DNA of 64,000 nt from Microcoleus vaginatus_C (lineage in GTDB: Bacteria; Cyanobacteriota; Cyanobacteriia; Cyanobacteriales; Microcoleaceae), in assembly GCA_040004035.1 (NCBI GenBank), contig JAMPLN010000003.1. One strand, given 5' to 3'. The notes beneath the pieces are model-generated. The model was not told the DNA's origin and did no database searches. It saw only the letters and a list, made by a program, of their open reading frames with translations. The position numbers were made by a program, and so were the translations under genes. Positions 26,952-36,322 of this stretch are shown here, in pieces (position 1 is the stretch's first letter; each line of letters starts with the position of its first letter).

Positions 26952-28076
26952 TCAAGTGGACATCGAAGCCACATCTTGACCGTTGAGTTTTTGTGCGATC
27001 GCATCCAGCACCCTCTGTTCTGCTTCGGAAACCTCTCCGCTACTTTCGGCAATGCGACGGCATTGAGCTAATAGCGGTACTGCAAAGTCGGGGTTAAGTT
27101 GCTCTAACAATGCACCCAATGGTTTGGGGGACTTGATGTTAGCAGCAATCCTTTTGAGAGAATCGGCATTTAATTGCAATGCCTTCAATTCTGGCAAAAT
27201 ATCTTCCCAGTTTTTGTTGGGATAAGTTGCCAAAATCATGTGAACCATAATTTGATCCATCCCTGCTTGCTGCGCGATCGCAACATCGAGATATTTCTCG
27301 CTTTGTTGCTGAATCGATTGCAGCGTTTCGGTTCCAGGTTCTTCAGTATCTTCCCTCAGTTTGGCTTCGTAAAACTGGCGCGCCGCATATCCCAGCGCGT
27401 ACAGCATCGTAGCATTGGTACTCGCACCAATCATCGCGCCAGCCAGCGGTACGTTGCGTAAAAAGCCCAAACCAGCTCTCATTGCGTTGCTACCGCCTAG
27501 CGCTAACCCAAAAATTGCCAAAACCTCGCCTTTTCGGGCTGGCTGTTGCAAATCCATCCCATAAGCGGCGGCAATTTCATAAACCATTTCGGTTTGAATG
27601 GCAGTAGTCGCCGCTAAATCGATCGCCAGCAGTGCAGCCGCGACACCGGGTAAAATGCTGCTAGCAAATCCAACACCACCGGCGTGGATCGCTTTTTCCA
27701 CCATAATGCGATGGGCAATTTCGCTGGCATCTTCATTGGGATACTTTTGTTGGAGTTCCTTGACTTGAGCTTCGGCTTTGGCTAAGTCGATGCGATCGCT
27801 GACCCCAACTAACCAATCAAGCCTGAGTACCCCTGCCACTTGTTTAACAAAGGGAAGATTGCCAACATAAGTTACCGCATCTCCGGTTCCTTGCGTCGCT
27901 TGTCCAATCCATCGATAAGTTTGTTTAGCAGCAGCTTCCCCCAAATCAAGTGCTGTGTCAACAACCGCTTTGCCTGTATTCATTGCAGATTCTGTTGTCT
28001 CGGCAATGAAATTTAACAAACCAGACTTTTGCTGTGAATTAGTTTCTTTTTTTGGGTTTGATTGGTCATCCATCAC
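26952..28076 (-). CDS. EcsC family-like protein
   Basis: 374 residues. The central part (IAHRIMVEKAIHAGGVGFASSILPGVAAALLAIDLAATTAIQTEMVYEIAAAYG, about 120-175) matches the EcsC family, with hydrophobic, membrane-associated helices; the N-terminus is polar and the C-terminal part is helical. Function in cyanobacteria unknown. The SH3b-protein gene ends 11 bases before this start codon in the same direction, so both are probably one transcript. Confidence 0.65.
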   Translation of the reverse strand: MMDDQSNPKKETNSQQKSGLLNFIAETTESAMNTGKAVVDTALDLGEAAAKQTYRWIGQATQGTGDAVTYVGNLPFVKQVAGVLRLDWLVGVSDRIDLAKAEAQVKELQQKYPNEDASEIAHRIMVEKAIHAGGVGFASSILPGVAAALLAIDLAATTAIQTEMVYEIAAAYGMDLQQPARKGEVLAIFGLALGGSNAMRAGLGFLRNVPLAGAMIGASTNATMLYALGYAARQFYEAKLREDTEEPGTETLQSIQQQSEKYLDVAIAQQAGMDQIMVHMILATYPNKNWEDILPELKALQLNADSLKRIAANIKSPKPLGALLEQLNPDFAVPLLAQCRRIAESSGEVSEAEQRVLDAIAQKLNGQDVASMST

Positions 28077-28087
28077 TGTTTTTTCAA

Positions 28088-28639
28088 TTAACTACAATAC
28101 GCCAGATTTTCAGCTTGGACGTAGCCTCTCAGAGGCACTGTAATCGGCACCCAACCATCCGTTCCTAAACTTTCAATCGTCACTCTTCGTCCATTCGCGA
28201 CGACTCCAACCCTTTCCCCATCAGTGGAAGGTGCTTGATGTACATTAATTCCTCTGGCGGCTGCCACTTGGCGGCAGTTAGTAGGAGGCGGGGCGGTTGC
28301 GGCTTCACACGCTCCGAGAAAACCACCATATACGTAGCCTTGTATGGGGGCTGTAATTGGTACCCAGCCATTCTCACCAAGATTTTGAATCGTCACATTG
28401 CGTGCGGAATCAATGATGCCAACCGCTTCGCTGTTAGCCGTCGGTTGTCGCCGAACATTAAGACCATTCCTCGCAATAACCTGGCGACAGCTATCCGGTA
28501 CTTGCGCTAGTAAAGATTCACCTTGAATCTGTGTTTTATTTGTATTAGCGGCGAACGAGGGAGCAACTAAAACGGTTGCCGTTAACAAGATCGAACTTGT
28601 TAACCTTGTATATTTTTGCCATATCCTCTGCTCTTGCAT
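28088..28639 (-). CDS. Exported protein with two SH3b domains
   Basis: 183 residues. A signal peptide (LTSSILLTATVLVAPSFAANT, about 13-33) is followed by two bacterial SH3 domains, about 50-113 (CRQVIARNGLNVRRQPT ... NGWVPITAPIQGYVYGGFL) and 119-182 (CRQVAAARGINVHQAPS ... DGWVPITVPLRGYVQAENL). SH3b domains often bind cell-wall peptides, so a periplasmic wall-associated role is likely. First gene of a pair with the EcsC-like gene. Confidence 0.85.
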   Translation of the reverse strand: MQEQRIWQKYTRLTSSILLTATVLVAPSFAANTNKTQIQGESLLAQVPDSCRQVIARNGLNVRRQPTANSEAVGIIDSARNVTIQNLGENGWVPITAPIQGYVYGGFLGACEAATAPPPTNCRQVAAARGINVHQAPSTDGERVGVVANGRRVTIESLGTDGWVPITVPLRGYVQAENLAYCS

Positions 28640-28794
28640 CGCTTTATCTCCTTTTAAATCTCTATGCCAAAACCTTAGAAAAGGTTTTTAGCTCGTTCAT
28701 CTTCTCCAAGAAAGGATGAATCATCATCCCAATGGTATAAAATCATTCGACTCGCTGCTGTGCTTGTTGAATTTTCAGGTTTTATCATCGCTAA

Positions 28795-29406
28795 TCAAGC
28801 ATAAACGCGAGGTTTGCGAGCGCCAACAGCAGCACCAATCATTGCCGCTGCCAAACTCAGCAAAGAGCCAAGTAGAAATGACCAAGTAGCTTTAGCTGTA
28901 TTACCAGCTATATCGCGAACTTGATTTGGGTCTACATTCGGCGCTTGATTCGGTATATTAACGCCGCCCTGTTGTTGTACTTGATTGGCAATTTCTCCAG
29001 CATTAGCAGCGGCAGCGCCAACAGCACCCGATATCCCGCTTCCTAATAACCAAGCACTAAGTGCTAATGTAGCTCCCCAAAGAATTGCTGCATTCAAAAA
29101 TGCTGTTTTCTTGGTCATCGGGCCGCAGCTTTGAGCCATCACCCAACCGCCCAAAAATAGGGAAATTAGCAAACTGATAATCGACCAAATTACGACCCCA
29201 ATACCAACGGAACCTGCATCCGCCCCTGTTGCACCGGCGCTTAATCCGATCGCCATTCCCAAAGCGCTTAAAATTAGTTGAGTGCCCAGAGCGATCGCAA
29301 TTCCTGCCAAAATTGGCCCCCACCTCACTTGGTCGTGGTAATCCACCGGCGGATTGACGATTGTAGGCTCAGTGAGTTCACTGCCCGATCGATCTGAATA
29401 AGTCAT
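28795..29406 (-). CDS. Small four-helix membrane protein of unknown function
   Basis: 203 residues. After a polar start come hydrophobic, Gly/Ala-rich segments (WGPILAGIAIALGTQLILSALGMAIGL near 30-56, VWSIISLLISLFLGGWVM, AILWGATLALSAWLLGSGI, WSFLLGSLLSLAAAMIGAAVG). This resembles a family sometimes called PhnA-like or YrzE membrane protein, but I am not sure of the name. It belongs to the stress-type region and is probably transcribed alone. Confidence 0.6.
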   Translation of the reverse strand: MTYSDRSGSELTEPTIVNPPVDYHDQVRWGPILAGIAIALGTQLILSALGMAIGLSAGATGADAGSVGIGVVIWSIISLLISLFLGGWVMAQSCGPMTKKTAFLNAAILWGATLALSAWLLGSGISGAVGAAAANAGEIANQVQQQGGVNIPNQAPNVDPNQVRDIAGNTAKATWSFLLGSLLSLAAAMIGAAVGARKPRVYA

Positions 29407-29929
29407 AAAAGATTAACCCCTGCGGTACTGCGGTACGTTGTTGCTTTTTTCGTTGCTTGTAGTTTAATTGTACTTAATAATTATTACTAGAATATCTACC
29501 GAGGGGCATAATATTTTTTTATTTAATTATTTTAAATATCAAAAGTAGTAATTTCGCTCATAAATCGAAATCTCATTCAGAAAAAACCCCAGCAGCTACT
29601 TAGAGATGTCCTTAATTTTGTAGGATCTCCTGTAGTTGTTGTAGGATCTCCCGTAGTTGAGGTGATAATAAAACCTGAGAAATCCTTGTGAGATATTTTG
29701 GCCTAAAGGTTGTAGGTTGGCTCAACCCAACCTACCAATGATTAGATAAATTTATCACATTCAGTCGGGGAGAGCTAAATTCATCTACCTAAAGATAGAA
29801 AAATATAAAAAAATATCGCTATCTTGATGATTTTCAATTGGCTGAATCCTTCATAAGAAGGAAGTATTAGAACTGATATCTATCTAGAGTAGGTGCAAAG
29901 CTTGATGTACATAGGTACAGGAAATAACA
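29407..29929. other. Regulatory region upstream of the first DUF2382 gene
   Basis: 523 bases, no gene. Two direct repeats of GTAGGATCTCC-GTAGTTG (near 29620-29660), a hairpin GTAGGTTGG/CCAACCTAC (29712-29735) and the palindrome entered separately at 29848-29864. Confidence 0.5.
29848..29864 (+). promoter_or_regulatory. Conserved palindrome upstream of DUF2382 gene A
   Basis: CCTTC-ATAA-GAAGG followed by AAG, ending 65 bases before the ATG. The core TTCATAAGAAGGAAG occurs 66 bases before the start of the second DUF2382 gene (48926-48940, other strand), although the sequence between motif and gene has diverged. A shared operator or activator site is the simplest reading. Confidence 0.6.
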
Positions 29930-30853
29930 ATGTTACTTTACAAAATTGAGGATTTTAATCCCAACTACCGCCAAGCAGCTTTTGATGACGACGATATCAA
30001 AGGGGCGGATGTGTATGCCGGAAATACCGATGATAAAATGGGCACGATCGATACTGTGCTGGTAGATGAGACAGGACGTTTCCGCTATTTTGTGGTAGAG
30101 ACTGGTTCTTGGATTTTTGGCAAAAAAGTTTTACTTCCCATCGCTCTTTGTCGCGTTGATTTTAAGGGGCGGCGCGTTTACGCTACAGGTTTGCAGAGTA
30201 AAGAGCAAGTGGAAAAACTACCCAGGTATGAGCATGGGACAGCAGTTGATTACGATTATGAAGAACAAGTGCGGGGTATTTATCGGACTTCAACAGTGGA
30301 AGCGTCTGCACCAGTAGAAGCATCCTTACCTTTAGAAGGGCCTGTTCCCGTTTCTAGAACGCATTCTGTCTCGCCTCAAGCTCGTAAAGCTCCCTATGAC
30401 CGGGATACCTATACTTACGAGCGAGAGCCTGAATTGTATCAGATGAACGAACAGGATCATCAAAAACTTAAACTGTACGAAGAACGATTAGTTGCAGATA
30501 AAACCCGTCGCAAAACAGGCGAGGTAATAATTGGCAAACAAGTTGAAACCAAAACGGTACAACTGGAGGTTCCTGTAGAAAAAGAGCGAGTTGTGATTGA
30601 GCACACTACTCCCGAATCGGCAGGGAGTCGAGTAACTCCAGATACCGCCTTCAAGCAAGAAGAAATGGCACATTTTGATATCTACGAAGAAAGTGTGGAT
30701 ATCCAAAAGCAAGCGTTCGTGCGCGAGGAAGTGCAAGTCAGAAAAGAAGTTGAGCAAGATACGGTTGAGGCAACAGACACAGTACGTCGCGAAGAGTTAG
30801 ATGTAAAAAAAACAGAATCGGATTCGGAGCGGAAAAAAAGTAATCCGCTTTAA
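29930..30853 (+). CDS. PRC-barrel and DUF2382 (YsnF-type) stress protein, copy A
   Basis: 307 residues. An N-terminal PRC-barrel-like part (about 1-110: ADVYAGNTDDKMGTIDTVLVDETGRFRYFVVETG) is joined by a variable linker to a charged DUF2382 domain (about 180-300: KLYEERLVADKTRRKTGEVIIGKQVETKTVQLEVPVEKERVVIEHT). Proteins of this type (YsnF in Bacillus) belong to general stress regulons. No signal peptide. Start supported by AGGAAA. The SLH gene lies 50 bases downstream. A close paralogue is at 47948-48859. Confidence 0.88.
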   Translation: MLLYKIEDFNPNYRQAAFDDDDIKGADVYAGNTDDKMGTIDTVLVDETGRFRYFVVETGSWIFGKKVLLPIALCRVDFKGRRVYATGLQSKEQVEKLPRYEHGTAVDYDYEEQVRGIYRTSTVEASAPVEASLPLEGPVPVSRTHSVSPQARKAPYDRDTYTYEREPELYQMNEQDHQKLKLYEERLVADKTRRKTGEVIIGKQVETKTVQLEVPVEKERVVIEHTTPESAGSRVTPDTAFKQEEMAHFDIYEESVDIQKQAFVREEVQVRKEVEQDTVEATDTVRREELDVKKTESDSERKKSNPL

Positions 30854-30903
30854 CTCAGCCAAATAGTCTCGTTAAAAATGCAAAAATTAGGAGGACATTT
30901 CTC

Positions 30904-31869
30904 ATGTCTAATCGCAGGCATTTACCGTCAATCAGCGTAGCCTTTTTAGCTTTAGCCATTAGTGTCAGTGGCACTGGGTTTGTGCTAAGTTCCCAGCAAG
31001 TTGCTGCTCAACAAGCTCAATCGAAATTTCCTGATGTACCGCAGAATTACTGGGCGCGTCCGTTTATTCAGTCCTTAGCTGAAAAAGACATTGTTACCGG
31101 ATATCTAGACGGAACTTTTAGACCCAAACAGGCTGTGGATCGGGATGAATTTTCGGCGATGCTCCGCCAAGCTTTTAATCGAGCAAGCGTTAGAAAGATA
31201 CCGAGTGGAAGTTACTTTAAGGATGTGCCTCAAAACTATTGGGCAGAAACTCCGATTAAAGAAGCTTATGAAGGGGGATTTATGAATGATTTTCCCGGAA
31301 ATGAGTTTCGTCCGAAGCAGCCCTTGACTAAGGCACAAGCATTAGTTGTGTTAATGAGGGGTTTAAATATGGATTACAATCCGGCTGTTGTCAAAACTGA
31401 GCGAGCTGCTGCAACTCCAGCAACGCAAACTCCCGTAAATAAACGTCGAATTGCTAGGAACCGTTTGGCATTTCCCCTCGCAGCGACTGTTTTGATGCAG
31501 CCGTTATTACCTGTAGTGGCAAGGCAGCAGCCTGCGGCTGCGCCCGCAACTAAACCGGCTAAGGCTGTTCCACCAACAACGACAAAAGCTGCAACTGCTA
31601 CTGCTAAAATTTCGGCATTAGAGTTTCTCAATTCGTACTATAAAGATGCCGAGAAACTTCCTAAATATGCGGTTGAGCCAGTGGCAGCAGCGACCAAGGC
31701 AAAGATAGTGGTCAACTATCCAGATCCCAGAGTTCTTAATCCGAACGAGTTGCTCAGTCGGGGTAGTGCTACTGCCCTAATTCATCAAGCTTTGGTCAAT
31801 CAAGGTCAGATAAAACCGCTTCCAGACAAGGATAGTGCTAAGTACATTCCTACGAGCCCACGTCGCTAG
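30904..31869 (+). CDS. Exported S-layer homology (SLH) domain protein
   Basis: 321 residues with a signal peptide (about 1-38, cleavage near VAAQQA). Two SLH modules follow: about 41-95 (FPDVPQNYWARPFIQSLAEKDIVTGYLDGTFRPKQAVDRDEF) and 102-155 (FKDVPQNYWAETPIKEAYEGGF). The C-terminal half is Ala/Pro/Lys-rich with one more SLH-like stretch. SLH modules bind peptidoglycan-linked polymers and anchor proteins to the wall. Strong AGGAGG precedes the ATG. Probably cotranscribed with DUF2382 copy A; this arrangement recurs at 47.5-48.9 kb. Confidence 0.9.
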   Translation: MSNRRHLPSISVAFLALAISVSGTGFVLSSQQVAAQQAQSKFPDVPQNYWARPFIQSLAEKDIVTGYLDGTFRPKQAVDRDEFSAMLRQAFNRASVRKIPSGSYFKDVPQNYWAETPIKEAYEGGFMNDFPGNEFRPKQPLTKAQALVVLMRGLNMDYNPAVVKTERAAATPATQTPVNKRRIARNRLAFPLAATVLMQPLLPVVARQQPAAAPATKPAKAVPPTTTKAATATAKISALEFLNSYYKDAEKLPKYAVEPVAAATKAKIVVNYPDPRVLNPNELLSRGSATALIHQALVNQGQIKPLPDKDSAKYIPTSPRR

Positions 31870-31892
31870 TTCTCCCATCAACATTAACTTTT

Positions 31893-33524
31893 TTACCCCT
31901 GGATTCGATTGACTCGAAACCAGCGATAGCCGTAGGCTTCTAAGGGAATAGAGGGCGAGTCCGCATCGATAGATTCATAGAGCCGATCGCCAAATAAATC
32001 GAACAGATTGCTGTATTCGTTAGATTTGAGCGTAGCGGTACAAGGCTTGTCCGCTAGATTGTGGACAGCAATCACCGTCCTGCCTTGCCAGTCGCAGCAG
32101 TGGGCTAACACCGAGGGAGAGTCGGTTTCGAGAATGTGCCACTTGCCCCTACCCAACTCAGGACATTGCTTGCGGATGCTGATTGCACGTTCCATCCAGT
32201 TAATTAATGAGGCAGGATCGCGCTGCGCTGCGACGACATTGACTTGTTTGTAACCGTATTCTCCGTTGGCGATCGCAGGTCTGGCAAGGGCATCAGTTGC
32301 AGCCGTCGAGAAGCCACCATTCGCTGCATCTGACCATTGCATCACCGTGCGGACGCTGCCTCGACCTTCCAGCGAAAGGTCATCGCCCATGCCAATTTCT
32401 TCGCCATAGCGCAGCATGGGTGTACCAGGCAGGGTGAAAAGCAAACTGTAGATTAGTTCAATCCGGCGGCGGTCACCTCCCATCATCGGTGGTAAGCGAC
32501 GACGAATCCCGCGCCCGAAAATTTGCATAGTTTTCTCAGGGGCAAACGCTGCAAAAATTTCCTCTCGTTCCGATGAAGTAATGCGATCTAGCGTCAGTTC
32601 ATCATGGTGGCGCACAAAATTAAGCCACTGACAAATATCAGGAATATCCGGTAAGGTTTTTAGTCCCTCGCGCAATGCTGTGGATTCTTGACGCGCCAAT
32701 GCCAAAAACAGATGCTGGTTCAGCAAAAAGTTGAACAGGATGTGCATTCTGTCGCCCTTATCAAAGTAGATAGGAATTTGCTCGCGATCGACATTTGCTT
32801 CTGCCAGCAACACTGCATCACCCCGACGCGATGACACAAACTCTCTCATTTCTTCCAAGAAACCTCGCAGCTTTTCGGGGTCTGCACCTTCGATGCCAAT
32901 TCCTTTAATTAAAAAGGGAACAGCATCAATGCGAAATCCAGACACGCCCAGTTCTAGCCAGAAACCCATAATTTTGCAGATTTCTTCTCGTACCGCCGGA
33001 TTGGCAATATTCAAATCTGGCTGTTCCTTGTAGAAGTGATGCAAATAGTAAGCGTTTGCTTGTTCGTCGTACTCCCAAATACTGTCCTCGGCATCGGGAA
33101 ATACCAGCAACTCTGGAGGTGTTTTGGGTGGATTTTCTGACCACACGTAGTAATTGCGATACTTAGAGTTTTTATCGCTTTTGGATGCCACAAACCAAGG
33201 ATGCTGATTGGACGTATGATTTACTACCAGATCGATCAGCACGCGAATTCCTCGTTCCTTTGCTTGGTGCATGAACTCGACAAAATCTCCCAGGGTTCCC
33301 AGTCTCGGATCAATGTTGTAGTAATCCATCACGTCATAACCATTGTCCCGGTTAGGGGAAGGATAAAACGGCAGCAACCACAAACAAGTAATTCCTAGGG
33401 CCGATAAATAGTCTAGGCGGTTGATAAGTCCTTGAAAGTCGCCGACACCATCGCCGTCCGAGTCCATGAAAGTTTCAACATCGAGGGAGTAGACAATTGC
33501 GTTTTTATACCAGAGGTCTTTCAT
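31893..33524 (-). CDS. GH13 alpha-amylase family enzyme, trehalose synthase-like
   Basis: 543 residues, cytosolic. The TIM-barrel motifs are DLVVNHTSNQHPW (region I), GFRIDAVPF (nucleophile Asp), LLAEANVDREQIP (acid Glu) and FVRHHDEL (region IV), closest to maltose alpha-glucosyltransferase (trehalose synthase), which turns maltose into trehalose, an osmoprotectant. The maltokinase domain fused in some bacteria is absent. Amylosucrase-like activity cannot be excluded. It converges on the SLH gene and has an inverted repeat about 100 bases upstream of its start. Confidence 0.85.
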   Translation of the reverse strand: MKDLWYKNAIVYSLDVETFMDSDGDGVGDFQGLINRLDYLSALGITCLWLLPFYPSPNRDNGYDVMDYYNIDPRLGTLGDFVEFMHQAKERGIRVLIDLVVNHTSNQHPWFVASKSDKNSKYRNYYVWSENPPKTPPELLVFPDAEDSIWEYDEQANAYYLHHFYKEQPDLNIANPAVREEICKIMGFWLELGVSGFRIDAVPFLIKGIGIEGADPEKLRGFLEEMREFVSSRRGDAVLLAEANVDREQIPIYFDKGDRMHILFNFLLNQHLFLALARQESTALREGLKTLPDIPDICQWLNFVRHHDELTLDRITSSEREEIFAAFAPEKTMQIFGRGIRRRLPPMMGGDRRRIELIYSLLFTLPGTPMLRYGEEIGMGDDLSLEGRGSVRTVMQWSDAANGGFSTAATDALARPAIANGEYGYKQVNVVAAQRDPASLINWMERAISIRKQCPELGRGKWHILETDSPSVLAHCCDWQGRTVIAVHNLADKPCTATLKSNEYSNLFDLFGDRLYESIDADSPSIPLEAYGYRWFRVNRIQG

Positions 33525-33618
33525 TGCCGTTTATTTCCTAATAAATAAACAGTGTAACTTGGCTGTGCTCAGAAATCCGGTCACAGGGCTATTTAGGAAG
33601 CTGAATGCCACCGATATA

Positions 33619-33640
33619 GCTCATATTTCCGAATATGAGC
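33619..33640 (-). promoter_or_regulatory. 9-bp inverted repeat upstream of the GH13 gene
   Basis: GCTCATATT and AATATGAGC with a 4-base spacer, about 95 bases upstream of the GH13 start. The dyad could be an operator; no partner regulator is adjacent. Confidence 0.4.
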
Positions 33641-33730
33641 CTAAGTTCTGTTTGTCCCAATTCAAAATATATCTCTCAATATAAAGCTAAATGCAATATC
33701 TATCAAGATAATAAATAAATTACGTTTTTT

Positions 33731-33778
33731 TTATTATTAAAAAACGGTCGCTCCTGCTGACTACAATTAGCAGGAGCG
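33731..33778 (-). terminator. Rho-independent terminator of the DUF3611 gene
   Basis: Read on the minus strand: a perfect 10-bp stem CGCTCCTGCT/AGCAGGAGCG followed by ACCG and a run of six T, then AT-rich sequence. It lies about 190 bases after the DUF3611 stop codon. Confidence 0.7.
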
Positions 33779-33964
33779 ATCGCTACCAATTTCAGATTAG
33801 ATGTTCATCCCAATAGCCAACTTGTTTAGCTGGTAGCTGCACTGTCTTCGCTCTCTTTCGCCAAGACAGTGCAAAACCACCAACCTTAGTTAAATCGGTC
33901 AGCCCTTGTCAATCATAAGGACATAGGAGTTGTGTTTGCCTTTAACGATCGCCAATGCTGCCAA

Positions 33965-34540
33965 CTACTCTTCTACCCAATTGAGTAACCCAAGAGAAGT
34001 AACAGCTCCAAAAAAGTGAGCGCCAATCAGATTGACGTTTGCCATCGTCACAAAAATATCTAGGGAGCGAATCACATTTTCAGGCGTATAAGCTGCGAGC
34101 GCTTGGGGTTGACTAAGAGTTTTCGCTAGCACTACAGCAACTGTTTCTTCAGAAGCGACAAACGCTATTAATACCCCCACCAAACTAGAAACTAATCCAA
34201 TCCGTAAGGTGTGAGTAATATGTTCTTTGCTGGGATATACCTGGGAATTTTCGGCGTGCAAAAGTCTGCCTAACAGCCTATAGCGAAAATCCCAAAATAT
34301 TCTAAAGCCCAGCAATGACAGGCCAATTATAGCTAAAACTACCCCGAAACCAATACCTGCATTATTGGTTTGGTCGCCCATGTTGCGACCCAACATAGCA
34401 AATAATAAAACAATGCCGGAAACAGCACCCAAGAATAACTGTATCCAGAAGCTAAATCGACTAAACAAGCGAAAAGTGGCGACAAATTCGCTTTGGGTCA
34501 GCGGTTGCGGCAAGGATTCTGGTTGATTCATTATATCCAC
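33965..34540 (-). CDS. DUF3611 membrane protein
   Basis: 191 residues with four hydrophobic segments (about 31-50, 64-84, 113-130, 160-185). LFSRFSFWIQLFLGAVSGIVLLFAM and FWDFRYRLLGRLL are typical of the cyanobacterial/plastid DUF3611 family, whose function is not known. It is followed by a good terminator and sits alone between two exported-protein genes and the GH13 gene. Confidence 0.75.
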   Translation of the reverse strand: MDIMNQPESLPQPLTQSEFVATFRLFSRFSFWIQLFLGAVSGIVLLFAMLGRNMGDQTNNAGIGFGVVLAIIGLSLLGFRIFWDFRYRLLGRLLHAENSQVYPSKEHITHTLRIGLVSSLVGVLIAFVASEETVAVVLAKTLSQPQALAAYTPENVIRSLDIFVTMANVNLIGAHFFGAVTSLGLLNWVEE

Positions 34541-34706
34541 CTTATTGCTGAATTGAGCATCAAAATAAACGAGGTAAGAAATAGGTTCTGCTTGTCTTCC
34601 TAGGGCAAGCGCTCGCCTGGTGGTTAGCTATTAGACTTCTCCAGAAAACTCGGTTAAGGGCAGGCGGGATGCCTACCCCGCAGTAGTTATGAGAGAGGTC
34701 TATTGG

Positions 34707-35546
34707 TTACTGAGGAATGGCTGAGGGATATACTCCTGTAGCAACTAGCACAGGTTTGTTGGTATACTCGACTTCTAGCTTCTGCTTCAAGGTCAAATCC
34801 CATTGTAGATCGTAGTCCCGCTCAAGTTCAGCGAGGACAAACGGACGCAGCACGCCGGTTACGGCAACCTTCTCACCTTCTCGCACGCTTGGTTGTGGAA
34901 CTGTGTGTATCACTAACAAGTCTTGTCCGCCAATTAATTTCTCTTCATCCAAGGTGAACGAGTTTGGACTTCTGAGGCTTTCGACTTCACCGCTCACCGC
35001 CAGTGTCTTGCCGTAGTATTTTTTGGGGTCTGAGGTGAGTTCCCCCGGTGTGGGGGCTAGCGCCATCGATTGTGCAACGATCGTAGGTTTACTTTCGTAC
35101 TCGGCGTACAAGTTTGGCTCTAAGCCTAATTTGTACTCGCGCTCAATATCTGCAAGGACAAAATTGCGAACTGTTCCCGTTACTTGAACTTCTTGACCTG
35201 ATTCAGTCGGCAGCACAAAAGGCTTGCCGGTGGCATTGACAACCAAAATCGATTCGGTGCTAAAAAACTCCTTATCGCTAACTGTAAAGGTCGATGGCCC
35301 CAATTTTTTGACTGGTTCGCTTCTGATGGTCACAGTTTTGCCAAGCAGTTGTGCTGTTTTATCAACCACATTCTCGGTTGTCGTGGGAACCGTACCGGGT
35401 GTTGCAGGTGCAGGTGCAGGTGCCGTTGCTTGCTGCTGTGGGGTAGTACAAGCCGGAAGCAGCATAGCTGCTAGTGCGAGGGCGATCGCTCCTCCCTTAG
35501 CATTCGAGAGCTTTTGAGTGTAATTGTTCAAACGATTATTAACCAT
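34707..35546 (-). CDS. Lipoprotein with two OB-like repeats
   Basis: 279 residues. A signal peptide with lipobox LPAC (Cys33) suggests a lipid-anchored periplasmic protein. Two similar modules follow, about 64-158 (VTIRSEPVKKLGPSTFTVSDKEFFSTESILVVN ... VQVTGTVRNFVLADIEREYKLGLEP) and 175-270 (LAVSGEVESLRSPNSFTLDEEKLIGGQDLLVIH ... VAVTGVLRPFVLAELERDYDLQWD). The pattern of short strands recalls OB-fold stress proteins, but no named family was recognised. Same direction as the two exported proteins upstream; possibly one unit. Confidence 0.7.
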   Translation of the reverse strand: MVNNRLNNYTQKLSNAKGGAIALALAAMLLPACTTPQQQATAPAPAPATPGTVPTTTENVVDKTAQLLGKTVTIRSEPVKKLGPSTFTVSDKEFFSTESILVVNATGKPFVLPTESGQEVQVTGTVRNFVLADIEREYKLGLEPNLYAEYESKPTIVAQSMALAPTPGELTSDPKKYYGKTLAVSGEVESLRSPNSFTLDEEKLIGGQDLLVIHTVPQPSVREGEKVAVTGVLRPFVLAELERDYDLQWDLTLKQKLEVEYTNKPVLVATGVYPSAIPQ

Positions 35547-35627
35547 TGAAAAACCTCCTAGATTTTTTTTGTTTATTTTGTTGATGAAGCTACAGAATTT
35601 GTGTTCAAAACCGGGTTTTTTTATAGC

Positions 35628-36245
35628 CTAATTCAAAAACACTTGACCGTCAGATTGAATTCTTAAAACTCCTTGATTGCCATCCAAGTTACTCGTTTCA
35701 TCTATTGAAACTGCTAGCATCCCTTTTTCAGAACTAGACATGGGTATAACTTTCAGCAGCCCTCCATCTACGCGCACCATTGTGACAGTCACAGGCGTTG
35801 GTAGATTTTGCAGAACAATTTCTGCTCCGCGCGCTAGCATTCGGGATTCAGTATGCCCGATCGCCTGATAGGAAATCGGGGCATTTGTGCTGTTTGTTAA
35901 TTTCACGCTCACCTCACCTGCCATTGGTGTGACAGTGGCAAGGGGAGTCTGTCTTGTTTCTGGCAAAGGTGGTTGCGTAACATTCGTTCCCCTCGCGGGA
36001 GGAACCATATTTTGACCCAACTCTTGCGGATTCAATCTTTGACTTGCAGCATTAGGCGGACATCCTTGAGAAACCCGAACATTACTGTTATAAGGTTCTT
36101 CATAGGAAATCCTAGGACAGGAGTTGAGTGTAGGAGCGGGAGCTGCTGATGCCACAAGAGGAACGGTTGGCAGCGCGATTAATAAACTTCCAGAGATGAT
36201 TTGTAATATCCCTGGCGTTTTTTTCCAGCGATTGAGTTGATACAT
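35628..36245 (-). CDS. Exported protein of unknown function
   Basis: 205 residues from ATG 36245, chosen because AGGAGA lies 6 bases upstream and a signal peptide follows at once (ILQIISGSLLIALPTVPLVASAAPAP). The mature part has a Pro-rich region and a beta-rich C-terminal half (VSVKLTNSTNAPISYQAIGHTESRMLARGAEIVLQNLPTPVTVTMVRVDGGLLKVIP). No family recognised. It lies 78 bases downstream of another exported protein and 81 bases upstream of the lipoprotein gene. Confidence 0.65.
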   Translation of the reverse strand: MYQLNRWKKTPGILQIISGSLLIALPTVPLVASAAPAPTLNSCPRISYEEPYNSNVRVSQGCPPNAASQRLNPQELGQNMVPPARGTNVTQPPLPETRQTPLATVTPMAGEVSVKLTNSTNAPISYQAIGHTESRMLARGAEIVLQNLPTPVTVTMVRVDGGLLKVIPMSSSEKGMLAVSIDETSNLDGNQGVLRIQSDGQVFLN

Positions 36246-36322
36246 AGATATCTCCTGATGGAATCTTTCAAATTTAGTCAGGTTGGCCAGATTTTTGGTG
36301 GCAAATAGTCGCGAGTCACCGC

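Larger units (their letters stand above)
33525..33964. other. Intergenic, trehalose synthase-like to DUF3611 gene
   Basis: 440 bases; holds the inverted repeat at 33619-33640 and the terminator at 33731-33778, both entered separately, and no gene. Confidence 0.5.
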
